DNA of 64,000 nt, taken from positions 124,001 through 188,000 of the forward strand of contig NZ_CAMPPY010000004.1 in the NCBI RefSeq assembly GCF_946902915.1. Direction: 5' to 3'. Source of the DNA: Streptococcus sp. Marseille-Q5986 (GTDB lineage Bacteria; Bacillota; Bacilli; Lactobacillales; Streptococcaceae). The notes under the pieces are model-generated. The model had not been told where the DNA came from. It did not search any database and saw only the letters and a list, made by a program, of their open reading frames with translations. Made by a program: the position numbers and the translations under genes. Of the stretch, positions 47,961 to 54,390 are shown piece by piece (position 1 is the first letter of the stretch; each line of letters begins with the position of its first letter).

Positions 47961-48229
47961 TCTTCCACCCCCAGAAACTTCCAGATGTCAGTTACTAAAT
48001 AATAAATCATTCTGGAACCTTCGTCTGGCGGTTGATAGCGTCTCAAGCCTTGCCTTTCCCACTTGCTCAGCGTGTTGTCACTAATTTTTAATTCCTCTTT
48101 GAGTTCGGTTCTACTTATTAGCTTGGTCAATCTTGGCGGTACTTTCTCATGCGCTTCCAGGTATCTTTCCACTACCTCCAGAATGCCATGCGTCAAATCA
48201 TGCTCACTTTCTCGGCTTAAGCTAAACAT
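47957..48229 (-). CDS. MerR/excisionase-like helix-turn-helix protein
   Basis: This 90-aa protein contains SRTELKEELKISDNTLSKWERQGLRRYQPPDEGSRMIYYLVTDIWKFL, a winged-helix pattern like excisionases and phage adaptor proteins. It overlaps both neighbours. Probable DNA-binding role in excision or replication. Confidence 0.65.
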   Translation of the reverse strand: MFSLSRESEHDLTHGILEVVERYLEAHEKVPPRLTKLISRTELKEELKISDNTLSKWERQGLRRYQPPDEGSRMIYYLVTDIWKFLGVEE

Positions 48230-48563
48230 ATCCGCCCACCTCCTTCAAGGTTTCTTTGTAGCTTTCTAGGTCACTATTCATCAACACCGCTAGGCGTTTG
48301 CTCTCCTCCTGTACTTGATTATAAAAAGCCTTAGCCCCATCTAGTAGCTCACCTTTATTGGCTGGTATAAAGTAGCCACTAAAAACGCCACATCTAACCC
48401 CCACAATAGGGATGTTATGCTTGACTACTAGGCGCTTGATGATGTCACGTACTGTTCTTTCTGTTAGCTTGGTTGTCAGGCTGATTTCTGCCCCTGTTAT
48501 GGAGTTCTCAGCACCTACCTTGATTAGTCTTAATACTCGTTTGTCATTCTCTGATAGACTCAT
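48222..48563 (-). CDS. Winged-helix DNA-binding protein
   Basis: This 113-aa protein has an N-terminal winged helix (ENDKRVLRLIKVGAENSITGAEISLTTKLTERTVRDIIKRL, about 5-45) and a helical C-terminus. Overlapping starts and stops on both sides place it in the replication operon. Function unknown. Confidence 0.65.
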   Translation of the reverse strand: MSLSENDKRVLRLIKVGAENSITGAEISLTTKLTERTVRDIIKRLVVKHNIPIVGVRCGVFSGYFIPANKGELLDGAKAFYNQVQEESKRLAVLMNSDLESYKETLKEVGGYV

Positions 48564-48834
48564 TCAGTTCCTCCCTTCTGGTTTTATTTGAAAAGGTTAT
48601 TTGTCCACTCAGTACGCCGTAAATTATAGCTTTCTGCTCTTTTAAAATCACATCAATAGTTTTATAAATAACCTCCCTTGTTTCATTGTCCAAAAGTTCC
48701 CCAGCTAGTATCCTTTTAGTTGCTGCTAAACGTGCTACATCGTCCATACACATAGCTAGAAAAATCTCTTTAGTAAAATAAGGTTCATCTGGTATTTTTT
48801 CAATATCGGGGTATAAATTCATTGTGTAACTCAT
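48544..48834 (-). CDS. Conserved satellite/phage protein, unknown
   Basis: This 96-aa protein starts MSYTMNLYPDIEKIPDEPYF. The ATG at 48834 has GGAGG 6 bases upstream, inside the previous gene. No known domain recognised. Overlaps neighbours. Confidence 0.6.
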   Translation of the reverse strand: MSYTMNLYPDIEKIPDEPYFTKEIFLAMCMDDVARLAATKRILAGELLDNETREVIYKTIDVILKEQKAIIYGVLSGQITFSNKTRREELNESIRE

Positions 48835-49046
48835 TCCATCCCTCCCCATACGTTGACGCCTGCATGCTGGATATATCGCCCATAATCAGGGTTTAAATCC
48901 TCGCTAGGTGTTTCTATCGTCTGTTGGTTTTCTCGCTCTATTTGGGCGCTTTTTTTGCGGTCTCGGTGGTTTAGATAAAGCAGTAAGCCAATCAATACCA
49001 CGATTAAGATAACAGCCTGTGTATTACTTATATCTAGTTCATTCAT
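48831..49046 (-). CDS. Small single-pass membrane protein
   Basis: This 71-aa protein has one hydrophobic helix (AVILIVVLIGLLLYLN, about 11-26) and a charged tail. It is coupled to genes on both sides. Function unknown; could act in lysis or superinfection exclusion but nothing in the sequence decides this. Confidence 0.6.
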   Translation of the reverse strand: MNELDISNTQAVILIVVLIGLLLYLNHRDRKKSAQIERENQQTIETPSEDLNPDYGRYIQHAGVNVWGGME

Positions 49047-49489
49047 TTTAATAACCCTCTTTCTTTCAAATCCTTGATAATTAGGCTACGTAGATAATCC
49101 CAAATATTACCAGTATTATCTGTTGCTAGTTTATTCGGATCTGTAAAACTCCTAACAGCTTTATTCAAATAGTTAAATAATAACCAATTCGGGCGCTCCT
49201 TGCCTAAACGAATAGAATTATCCGCCATCAGTTCATCATGTTTTTTCAACTCACCTAGTAAGTTGCTGATGTTTGCATCTAAAAATGTTTCATGTTCCGC
49301 TTCCTGTTGTTTATAGGTTTTAGTCAGTTGATGAAATTCAATCCATAACCCAGTCATTGTCTCCCTACAATCTTCGGCAATCTCTGTCGCTCCGTGGTGT
49401 TTCTTTGATAAATGCCATTCTGACAAAATATCTAGCTTATTTTCTACGATTGCTAATTGTTTTTCAAATTTGTTGAAATATTCATCCAT
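49043..49489 (-). CDS. Hypothetical helical protein; leader contains sRNA-complementary site
   Basis: This 148-aa protein begins MDEYFNKFEKQLAIVENKLDIL, mostly helical. The ATG at 49489 has GAAGG upstream; a TTG start at 49531 is also possible. The sequence just upstream on its mRNA (49556 to 49535) starts AGCAGGCAAGC and complements the candidate sRNA at 50761-50868. No known domain. Confidence 0.6.
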   Translation of the reverse strand: MDEYFNKFEKQLAIVENKLDILSEWHLSKKHHGATEIAEDCRETMTGLWIEFHQLTKTYKQQEAEHETFLDANISNLLGELKKHDELMADNSIRLGKERPNWLLFNYLNKAVRSFTDPNKLATDNTGNIWDYLRSLIIKDLKERGLLK

Positions 49490-49534
49490 TTTTTCTTTAC
49501 CTTCTATGTCTTTTACTATACAGTTTTTCAAAAC

Positions 49535-49556
49535 CTTTTCTAATTGCTTGCCTGCT
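49535..49556 (+). repeat. 22-bp repeat, copy 1 (target-side)
   Basis: Identical to 52776-52797 and 19/22 identical to 50781-50802, all in the same orientation. The shared core is GCTTGCCTGCT. A shorter inverted copy (AGCAGGCAAG) is at 42651-42660. Confidence 0.8.
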
Positions 49557-49567
49557 CTTCGGTTTTC

Positions 49568-49717
49568 TTAGTTTTTCTTCATTTCGTTTACGGCTTTATC
49601 TGCTAGCCGTTGCCATTGTTTTCTAAATTCTAGTTCATCTATCCGCCCATGCAGAAAGTCGCTCAGGGCGTAAGTGGCACGGCTGTAGAATTGCTTGGCT
49701 CTATCATAATTTGTCAT
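49568..49717 (-). CDS. 49-residue helical protein
   Basis: Begins MTNYDRAKQFYSRATYALSD and ends VNEMKKN. Its ATG overlaps the stop of the upstream small gene (ATGA) and it has GAGGCAAAAGA as RBS. No family recognised; typical of small early genes of streptococcal phages. Confidence 0.6.
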   Translation of the reverse strand: MTNYDRAKQFYSRATYALSDFLHGRIDELEFRKQWQRLADKAVNEMKKN

Positions 49718-49851
49718 TCTTTTGCCTCATTTACTGCTTTTACTACCTTTTCTCTTAGTTTTGTAAATTCCTCAAGAAATTCATCTTGAGTTATAACTCC
49801 ACGATTAAAAGTTATAATCAAGGCGCTTGCTCTTTTTGTGTATTGTTCCAT
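49714..49851 (-). CDS. 45-residue helical protein
   Basis: Begins MEQYTKRASALIITFNRGVI and ends AVNEAKE. RBS GGAGAGCTAGGG. It resembles the next gene in pattern (both have a Tyr-Lys-Arg start and an xDEFxxEF-like middle), so the two may be an ancient duplication. Function unknown. Confidence 0.55.
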   Translation of the reverse strand: MEQYTKRASALIITFNRGVITQDEFLEEFTKLREKVVKAVNEAKE

Positions 49852-49853
49852 CC

Positions 49854-50282
49854 CTAGCTCTCCATCATGTCATAAAGTAGGGCGTAGTGTTTATCTGGTA
49901 TTCTGTCCAAGGCTTTCAAGCCGTCATGTTCTGCTTTTTGTCTGGTTTCCGCCTTGACCGTGCTATCAAAGGCGATAGAAAAGGCGTTTAGCATTGCCTT
50001 ATAGCGGTCTACGCTCTTCAAATAGCGCCCACGGTCTGATAATTCCTTGTCTTCCAATTCCTCTTTTACCGTACCGTCCAAGAGTTCAAACTTAGTGTAA
50101 ACTCCTTTTTCTACTTTAAAACCTAGTCGCTTGTTTTGTCTGAGATTGTAGAGATTAACCTTACAACTGTCTAAGTTGCGATAACCTAATACTCCAGCGA
50201 TTTCTTCTAAGTTTTTGCCCTCTAATTCAGGCAATTTTTCAGCAATATCTTTAAATTTTACTACTTGATGTTGTTTTCCCAT
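49854..50282 (-). CDS. Satellite early protein with HTH-like N-terminus
   Basis: This 142-aa protein starts MGKQHQVVKFKDIAEKLPEL. The first 70 residues (GKNLEEIAGVLGYRNLDSCKVNLYNLRQNKRLGF) look like a helix-turn-helix. The ATG at 50282 has GAGGT upstream; a longer frame reaching 50390 lacks an RBS. No family recognised. Confidence 0.55.
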   Translation of the reverse strand: MGKQHQVVKFKDIAEKLPELEGKNLEEIAGVLGYRNLDSCKVNLYNLRQNKRLGFKVEKGVYTKFELLDGTVKEELEDKELSDRGRYLKSVDRYKAMLNAFSIAFDSTVKAETRQKAEHDGLKALDRIPDKHYALLYDMMES

Positions 50283-50390
50283 TGTATACCTCATTTTTTG
50301 GGTACGCAAAAAGCGCACTCTATTTCTGTGTTTGACAAATAAGAGTACGCATGATAAGATATTTACGTACCTCATTCGTGGGGGATGCAA

Positions 50391-50438
50391 TAGTGTAGAT
50401 CCAAACTTTGGTCGGGGAGGGTCTACGCTATTTTTTTA
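50391..50438. other. Hairpin at the end of the small RHH gene
   Basis: TAGTGTAGATCC and GGGTCTACGCTA pair (two G-U), and the plus strand continues with TTTTTTT. On the plus strand this is a good terminator, though no plus-strand gene ends here. It overlaps the stop of the RHH gene on the other strand. Confidence 0.5.
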
Positions 50439-50607
50439 ATTCTTGATAGACTTTTTCCAGTCCAATCATCAAAATATCTGTTTGAGTTTTTCCAGTTTTT
50501 TGAACACAATAATCAAGCATTGCTACTTGTTCCTCTGTCATTCTCAATCTTTTACTTTGATTTTTGGGATTTGAGGTAGGTCTACCAATCTTTTTAGATG
50601 TGGTCAT
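50428..50607 (-). CDS. 59-residue ribbon-helix-helix regulator
   Basis: Starts MTTSKKIGRPTSNPKNQSKR, with RLRMTEEQVAMLDYCVQKTGKTQTDIL (strand-helix-helix, as in CopG/Arc). RBS AAAGGAGG. It has a consensus promoter overlapped by an 11-bp inverted repeat, the usual sign of autoregulation. It may control early genes of the satellite. Confidence 0.7.
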   Translation of the reverse strand: MTTSKKIGRPTSNPKNQSKRLRMTEEQVAMLDYCVQKTGKTQTDILMIGLEKVYQELKK

Positions 50608-50621
50608 TTCGTCCTCCTTTC

Positions 50622-50665
50622 TGTATCCACAAATGTATTATATAAATTGTGGATACAAATGTCAA
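50622..50665 (-). promoter_or_regulatory. Consensus promoter with 11-bp operator, RHH gene
   Basis: On the minus strand TTGACA (50660-50665), 17-base spacer, TATAAT (50637-50642). TGTATCCACAA (50622-50632) and TTGTGGATACA (50647-50657) are perfect inverted repeats around the -10. Probable repressor site. Confidence 0.75.
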
Positions 50666-50726
50666 CCCCTAAACCGAAAAAAATTTAAAATCTTCCCAGC
50701 GTACCTTATTTTATTTTCAATGTACT

Positions 50727-50754
50727 AGCGGAAACCGCTGTATTATGCTATAAT
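50727..50754 (+). promoter_or_regulatory. Extended -10 promoter for candidate sRNA
   Basis: TATGCTATAAT (TATAAT 50749-50754) matches the strongest extended -10. A perfect small inverted repeat AGCGG-AAA-CCGCT (50727-50739) just upstream may be an operator. Confidence 0.65.
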
Positions 50755-50760
50755 CAAGGT

Positions 50761-50868
50761 ATAAATCTTTACTAAAACCTCTTTGATAATAGCTTGCCTG
50801 CTTTGTTAAATTCGTTTTAGTCATAGTGTGAAAGGCTTTGCGGTGTGGTTATTGCTAAGCCTTTTTTT
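50761..50868 (+). ncRNA. Candidate small regulatory RNA of the satellite
   Basis: No ORF. It runs from an extended -10 promoter to a terminator hairpin (AAAGGCTT / AAGCCTTT, then a T-run). A second terminator follows (ACACGC / GCGTGT, 50878-50896, then T-run). Positions 50781-50802 resemble the 22-bp repeat and can pair with the mRNA leader at 49556-49535 (11 unbroken pairs plus flanking ones). It lies opposite the minus-strand transcript following the antirepressor gene. Predicted only. Confidence 0.5.
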
Positions 50869-50875
50869 GTTGCTC

Positions 50876-51502
50876 TCACACGCTTCTTTGGCGTGTTTTT
50901 TTATTTCTGAATGCCATAGCCTTGATTTCCTGATAACTCATATTCAAGCCAATCATGGCTATTACCATATCCTCAAATGCCTGGTATTGCTCCAGCTCGT
51001 CACTTGTCAAGCTATCGATGCCATTGTAGCCCCCACGTTCTTCCCTTAACTGCTTAGCGTTCCTGTCAGTTACTGCCTTCAGTAGTAGGTTGTTCATGGT
51101 GCTATGCGCGTGCTTGGGTGCTTGTTCCCAGTTCTCAATACTGTCATGCAAGGTTTTTCTTTTTGGCTTTTCTAGCGCCCTCTGCATACGAAACTTAGAA
51201 AGTTCCTCACGCATTTCAAAGAATGCTTTGACTAGGTTCTTCTTAAACTCTTTTACGGGTTCTGTATTTCGTAAGTAAGTGATTAACAAAGTAGCTTGTT
51301 GCTCGTTCAAAATATAATCTCGTACATTTTGCCCACTCTCTGAAGGTGAAATTTTAAATTGCACCTTTCCGAAGCTCTCAAAGTCCTCGCGGTGCTTATT
51401 CAGCAAGATCTTCAAATGTCTGTGCTTAATTTCAGCGCATTCAGCAACGATGCTGCTTAGTGTATACGGCGCTTTTTTGCCGTCCATGTAGACTAGTTCC
51501 AT
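50876..51502 (-). CDS. Rha-type phage regulatory protein/antirepressor
   Basis: This 208-aa protein has a pRha-like N-terminus (HRHLKILLNKHREDFESFGKVQFKISPSESGQNVRDYILNEQQATLLITYLRNTEPVKEFKKNLVKAFFEM, about 27-97) and a distinct C-terminal domain. Rha-type proteins regulate temperate phage growth and are common antirepressor-like genes beside cro. RBS AAAGGAG. Its last codons carry the second terminator of the opposite-strand sRNA. Confidence 0.8.
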   Translation of the reverse strand: MELVYMDGKKAPYTLSSIVAECAEIKHRHLKILLNKHREDFESFGKVQFKISPSESGQNVRDYILNEQQATLLITYLRNTEPVKEFKKNLVKAFFEMREELSKFRMQRALEKPKRKTLHDSIENWEQAPKHAHSTMNNLLLKAVTDRNAKQLREERGGYNGIDSLTSDELEQYQAFEDMVIAMIGLNMSYQEIKAMAFRNKKTRQRSV

Positions 51503-51516
51503 TGGGTTACTCCTTT

Positions 51517-51732
51517 CTAGTTGTGTCGCTTCTTAAGCGACTTTCTTGGTAAAAAAATTTCGCTAATCGATAACTCGAAAAAAGTACTTAGCGCAAACAT
51601 TTCATCCAACGTAAAAGCCTTTTCTCCGCGTTCTTTTTGCCCATAAGAAGTAACTGATATTTTTAAATAATCAGCTAATTCTTGCTGAGAAATACCTTGT
51701 TTTTTGCGTAAAATCAACAGTTTTTCCTGCAA
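51517..51732 (-). CDS. Cro-like helix-turn-helix repressor
   Basis: This 71-aa protein has LRKKQGISQQELADYLKISVTSYGQKERGEKAF (about 8-40), a Cro/CI helix-turn-helix. It is divergent from the LexA-like repressor with a shared operator region. One operator copy (51525-51541) lies inside its 3' end. RBS AAAGGAGGG. Confidence 0.85.
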   Translation of the reverse strand: MQEKLLILRKKQGISQQELADYLKISVTSYGQKERGEKAFTLDEMFALSTFFELSISEIFLPRKSLKKRHN

Positions 51733-51763
51733 TAACTTTTCCCTCCTTTTTTAGTTTTTATAA

Positions 51764-51873
51764 GTCGCTTATCAGGCGACAAAACTATATTATCGCTTTT
51801 TAGGCGACTTGTCAACAGTTTTTTTGCTAAAAATTAAAAAAAGTTGCTTTTTAAGTGACTTTTTTGTTATAAT
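51764..51873. promoter_or_regulatory. Divergent repressor/Cro promoters and operators
   Basis: Four 17-bp operator copies of the form GTCGCTT-T-TTAGGCGAC: 51525-51541, 51764-51780, 51792-51808 and 51843-51859. The cro promoter (minus: TTGACA 51810-51815, 17-base spacer, TAATAT 51787-51792) has one copy in its spacer and one just downstream. The repressor promoter (plus: TTGCTT 51844-51849, TATAAT 51868-51873) has one copy over its -35. Confidence 0.8.
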
Positions 51874-51897
51874 AAAAATACGAAAGGAGGGGATAAC

Positions 51898-52635
51898 ATG
51901 GACAATCTCGCTCAACACGTTGGAGAAAAGATAAAATTTTTTAGAAAAGAGAACGGCTGGACTCAATCTGTACTAGCTGAAAAAATGTCAACCAGTAAAC
52001 AAACAATAAGTAAATACGAAAAGGGTATTATAAAGGTTAATCAAGACACAATTTTCAAACTTGCTGATATTTTCGGCGTGTCTATAGATAGCTTTTTTCC
52101 TCCTATCATTGAAGAAATACCTACCACTTCCCCGGTTCAAGCCATCTATGATCAACTAACTCCACCAAGGCAAGGGAAAGCCTTGGCTTATCTTGAAAAG
52201 CAACTGCTGGAGCAGAAAAACGAAAACATAGTATCAGAAAACATTATCAGTCTGGACGACTACAGACAAACTACTTACCGTCGTGTTACTGGGGTTGTCT
52301 CTGCTGGTAGTGGCTCAATGCAGGACGACGATTTGGATATGGAGGTTTCATTCTATGAGGATGAAATACCAGACGACTATGACGCTATCGCTTATGTCGT
52401 CGGCAACTCTATGGAGCCAAAGATAAAAAATGGCGACTATCTTTTTATAAAGAACACCCCACAGGTTGACTATAACACCATCGGTATCTTTCAAGTAGAC
52501 GGCGCTAACTACGTCAAGAAACTGCGTCAAGGGTATTTAGAAAGCCTTAACCCTGAATGTGCTGATATACAACTAGACGAAAGCAACGATATTCGCACCA
52601 TCGGCGAAGTCGTGAGTATATACAGGGATAATTAA
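51898..52635 (+). CDS. LexA-like (S24 peptidase) phage repressor, CI-type
   Basis: This 245-aa repressor has an N-terminal helix-turn-helix (NGWTQSVLAEKMSTSKQTISKYEKG, about 19-43) and a C-terminal S24 peptidase domain: cleavage site A136-G137 in VSAGSG, catalytic S171 in VGNSMEP, and K208 in YVKKL. RecA-stimulated self-cleavage is expected, so DNA damage should induce the element; satellites are more often induced by helper-phage proteins, so both routes are possible. RBS AAAGGAGGGG. Confidence 0.9.
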   Translation: MDNLAQHVGEKIKFFRKENGWTQSVLAEKMSTSKQTISKYEKGIIKVNQDTIFKLADIFGVSIDSFFPPIIEEIPTTSPVQAIYDQLTPPRQGKALAYLEKQLLEQKNENIVSENIISLDDYRQTTYRRVTGVVSAGSGSMQDDDLDMEVSFYEDEIPDDYDAIAYVVGNSMEPKIKNGDYLFIKNTPQVDYNTIGIFQVDGANYVKKLRQGYLESLNPECADIQLDESNDIRTIGEVVSIYRDN

Positions 52636-52775
52636 AAAAACTCCCTCACCTCAAACAAGCCCATATAAGCCCCATATTCGCCGTGTTTCCTATTATGGTA
52701 CATTTTACCGTCTGACTACTTAAAATCGAAAATAAGGGGGTTCTCGTAGCTCCTCGCATGGTATAAACTCAAAAT

Positions 52776-52797
52776 CTTTTCTAATTGCTTGCCTGCT
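52776..52797 (+). repeat. 22-bp repeat, copy 3
   Basis: Exact copy of 49535-49556, ending 20 bases before the integrase ATG and next to its RBS (AAAAGGAG). Confidence 0.8.
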
Positions 52798-52817
52798 GAT
52801 GGAAAAGGAGTAAAACC

Positions 52818-53984
52818 ATGAAAATAACAGAATACACCAAAAAAGACGGTTCTACAGTCTATCGCTCTAGCGTCTATCTTGGTATCGATACCGTAACGAG
52901 CAAGAAAGTCAAGACGACTATTTCAGGGCGAACCAAGAGAGAACTTAAAAGCAAAGCGCTGCAAGCTCAAATAGACTTTGAAAAAAACGGCTCTACAGTA
53001 TATAAAGCAGTTGAGATAAAGACTTACGCCGAACTGGTGGAGAATTGGCTGGAAACCTACTGCCATACGGTAAAAAAGGCAACCCTTACAATAATCAAGA
53101 GTAGACTAAAAAACTATCTACTTCCAGCCTTTGGAGACTACAAACTAGATAAGCTAACACCCCCAGTTATTCAAAAGCAAGTTAATCAATGGGCAAAAGA
53201 GTACAATCAACTAGGCAAAGGTTACCAAGAATATCCGCAACTTAACTCGCTAAATAAACGCATACTTAAATACGCCGTATCCTTGCAAGTCATCCCTTTT
53301 AATCCTGCCCGTGATATCATCGTTCCACGGCGTAAGGCAAAAGAAGGGCAAAAACTAAAATATCTGGATGATGATAACTTAAAAAAATTCTTAAATTACC
53401 TGGAGCAGTTGCCTAATACTTACAAAAATTTCTACGATACGGTGCTATATAAGACGCTTCTAGCGACTGGTTTGCGCATTCGTGAATGTTTAGCCCTCAA
53501 ATGGTCTGATATTAACTTACAAAACGGTACACTAGACGTAAATAAGACTCTAAACTGTGAAAAAGAAGTCACTACCCCTAAAACAGAATCAAGCGTTAGA
53601 ATGATTGACTTGGATAATAAAACGGTACTCATGCTACGGCTCTACAAAGCAAGACAATCCCAAGTAGGTAGAGAAATAGGCTTGACTTATGAAAAAGTAT
53701 TTTCTAATTGCTTCGATGAATATAGAGACGCTAGGGCGCTTAGGTCAAGACTTGAGAAACATTTAAAACTTTCTGACTGCCCTCGTTTAACGTTCCACGC
53801 TTTCCGCCACACTCACGCTAGCATCTTGCTCAATGCTGGACTGCCTTACAAAGAAATACAAACACGGCTCGGCCATGCAAAACTTTCTATGACCATGGAT
53901 ATTTATAGCCACCTATCCAAAGACAACAAGAAAAATGCTACTTCATTTTATGAAAAAGCCATTGAAAAGATAAAAAGTTCCTAA
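52818..53984 (+). CDS. int: Tyrosine recombinase (satellite integrase)
   Basis: This 388-aa site-specific recombinase has an N-terminal Arm-binding domain, a core-binding domain (about 66-165) and a catalytic domain with R220 (ATGLRIRE), K255, H327-x-x-R330 (HAFRH), H353 (LGHAK) and Y363 (MDIYSHL). The stop codon forms the first bases of the right att repeat, so int sits directly at attR, as usual for phage-type elements. RBS AAAAGGAG. Confidence 0.95.
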   Translation: MKITEYTKKDGSTVYRSSVYLGIDTVTSKKVKTTISGRTKRELKSKALQAQIDFEKNGSTVYKAVEIKTYAELVENWLETYCHTVKKATLTIIKSRLKNYLLPAFGDYKLDKLTPPVIQKQVNQWAKEYNQLGKGYQEYPQLNSLNKRILKYAVSLQVIPFNPARDIIVPRRKAKEGQKLKYLDDDNLKKFLNYLEQLPNTYKNFYDTVLYKTLLATGLRIRECLALKWSDINLQNGTLDVNKTLNCEKEVTTPKTESSVRMIDLDNKTVLMLRLYKARQSQVGREIGLTYEKVFSNCFDEYRDARALRSRLEKHLKLSDCPRLTFHAFRHTHASILLNAGLPYKEIQTRLGHAKLSMTMDIYSHLSKDNKKNATSFYEKAIEKIKSS

Positions 53985-53996
53985 AAAGTCCACAAA
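53982..53996 (+). repeat. Right attachment site (attR core)
   Basis: TAAAAAGTCCACAAA, identical to 42601-42615; the integrase stop codon is its first three bases. Confidence 0.85.
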
Positions 53997-54053
53997 TTTT
54001 ATAAATCGGCTATAAATCAAATCACAAATGCCGCTATACTAGGGAATTTACCC

Positions 54054-54091
54054 CCTAGACTTGAAATAAAGCACATTTCACTATATAATAA
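54054..54091 (+). promoter_or_regulatory. Promoter of DUF6110-ATPase operon, 38-bp match to malA promoter
   Basis: TTGAAA, 17-base spacer, TATAAT. The 38 bases CCTAGACTTGAAATAAAGCA to the TATAATAA match the minus-strand malA promoter (34482-34445) with one mismatch. Confidence 0.85.
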
Positions 54092-54110
54092 AGATAAGGA
54101 GGAAATAAGT

Positions 54111-54389
54111 ATGTTAAAAGAAGTACTAACCGTTGCAAAAGTTGCGAAAAAATCATCACTCTTTTTGGGTGGTGTCGCATTTGGTACCCTTGGTTTGAAA
54201 ATCTTAGCGAGTAAGGAAGCTAAAAAAGGTTATTCTAAAGCCTTGGCTAAGGCTTACAAGTTGAAAGACGGGCTAGATGCATCTGTTTCTGTTGTGAAAC
54301 AACATGGAGACGATGTCTTGCAAGATGCTAAATATTTGTACGAGCAAGAGAAAAAAGAAGAGCAATTAGATAGCCTTATAGGAGAATAA
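54111..54389 (+). CDS. DUF6110-type small membrane-associated protein
   Basis: This 92-aa protein has a short hydrophobic segment (SLFLGGVAFGTLGLKIL, about 16-32) and a long amphipathic helix ending KKEEQLDSLIGE. DUF6110-type proteins are found directly upstream of P-type ATPases in firmicutes. Its stop is one base before the ATPase ATG. Function unknown; likely an accessory to the pump. Confidence 0.7.
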   Translation: MLKEVLTVAKVAKKSSLFLGGVAFGTLGLKILASKEAKKGYSKALAKAYKLKDGLDASVSVVKQHGDDVLQDAKYLYEQEKKEEQLDSLIGE

Positions 54390-54390
54390 T

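Noticed and set aside
42601..53996. Complete prophage
   Set aside because: No capsid, portal, terminase, tail or lysis genes in 11.4 kb.
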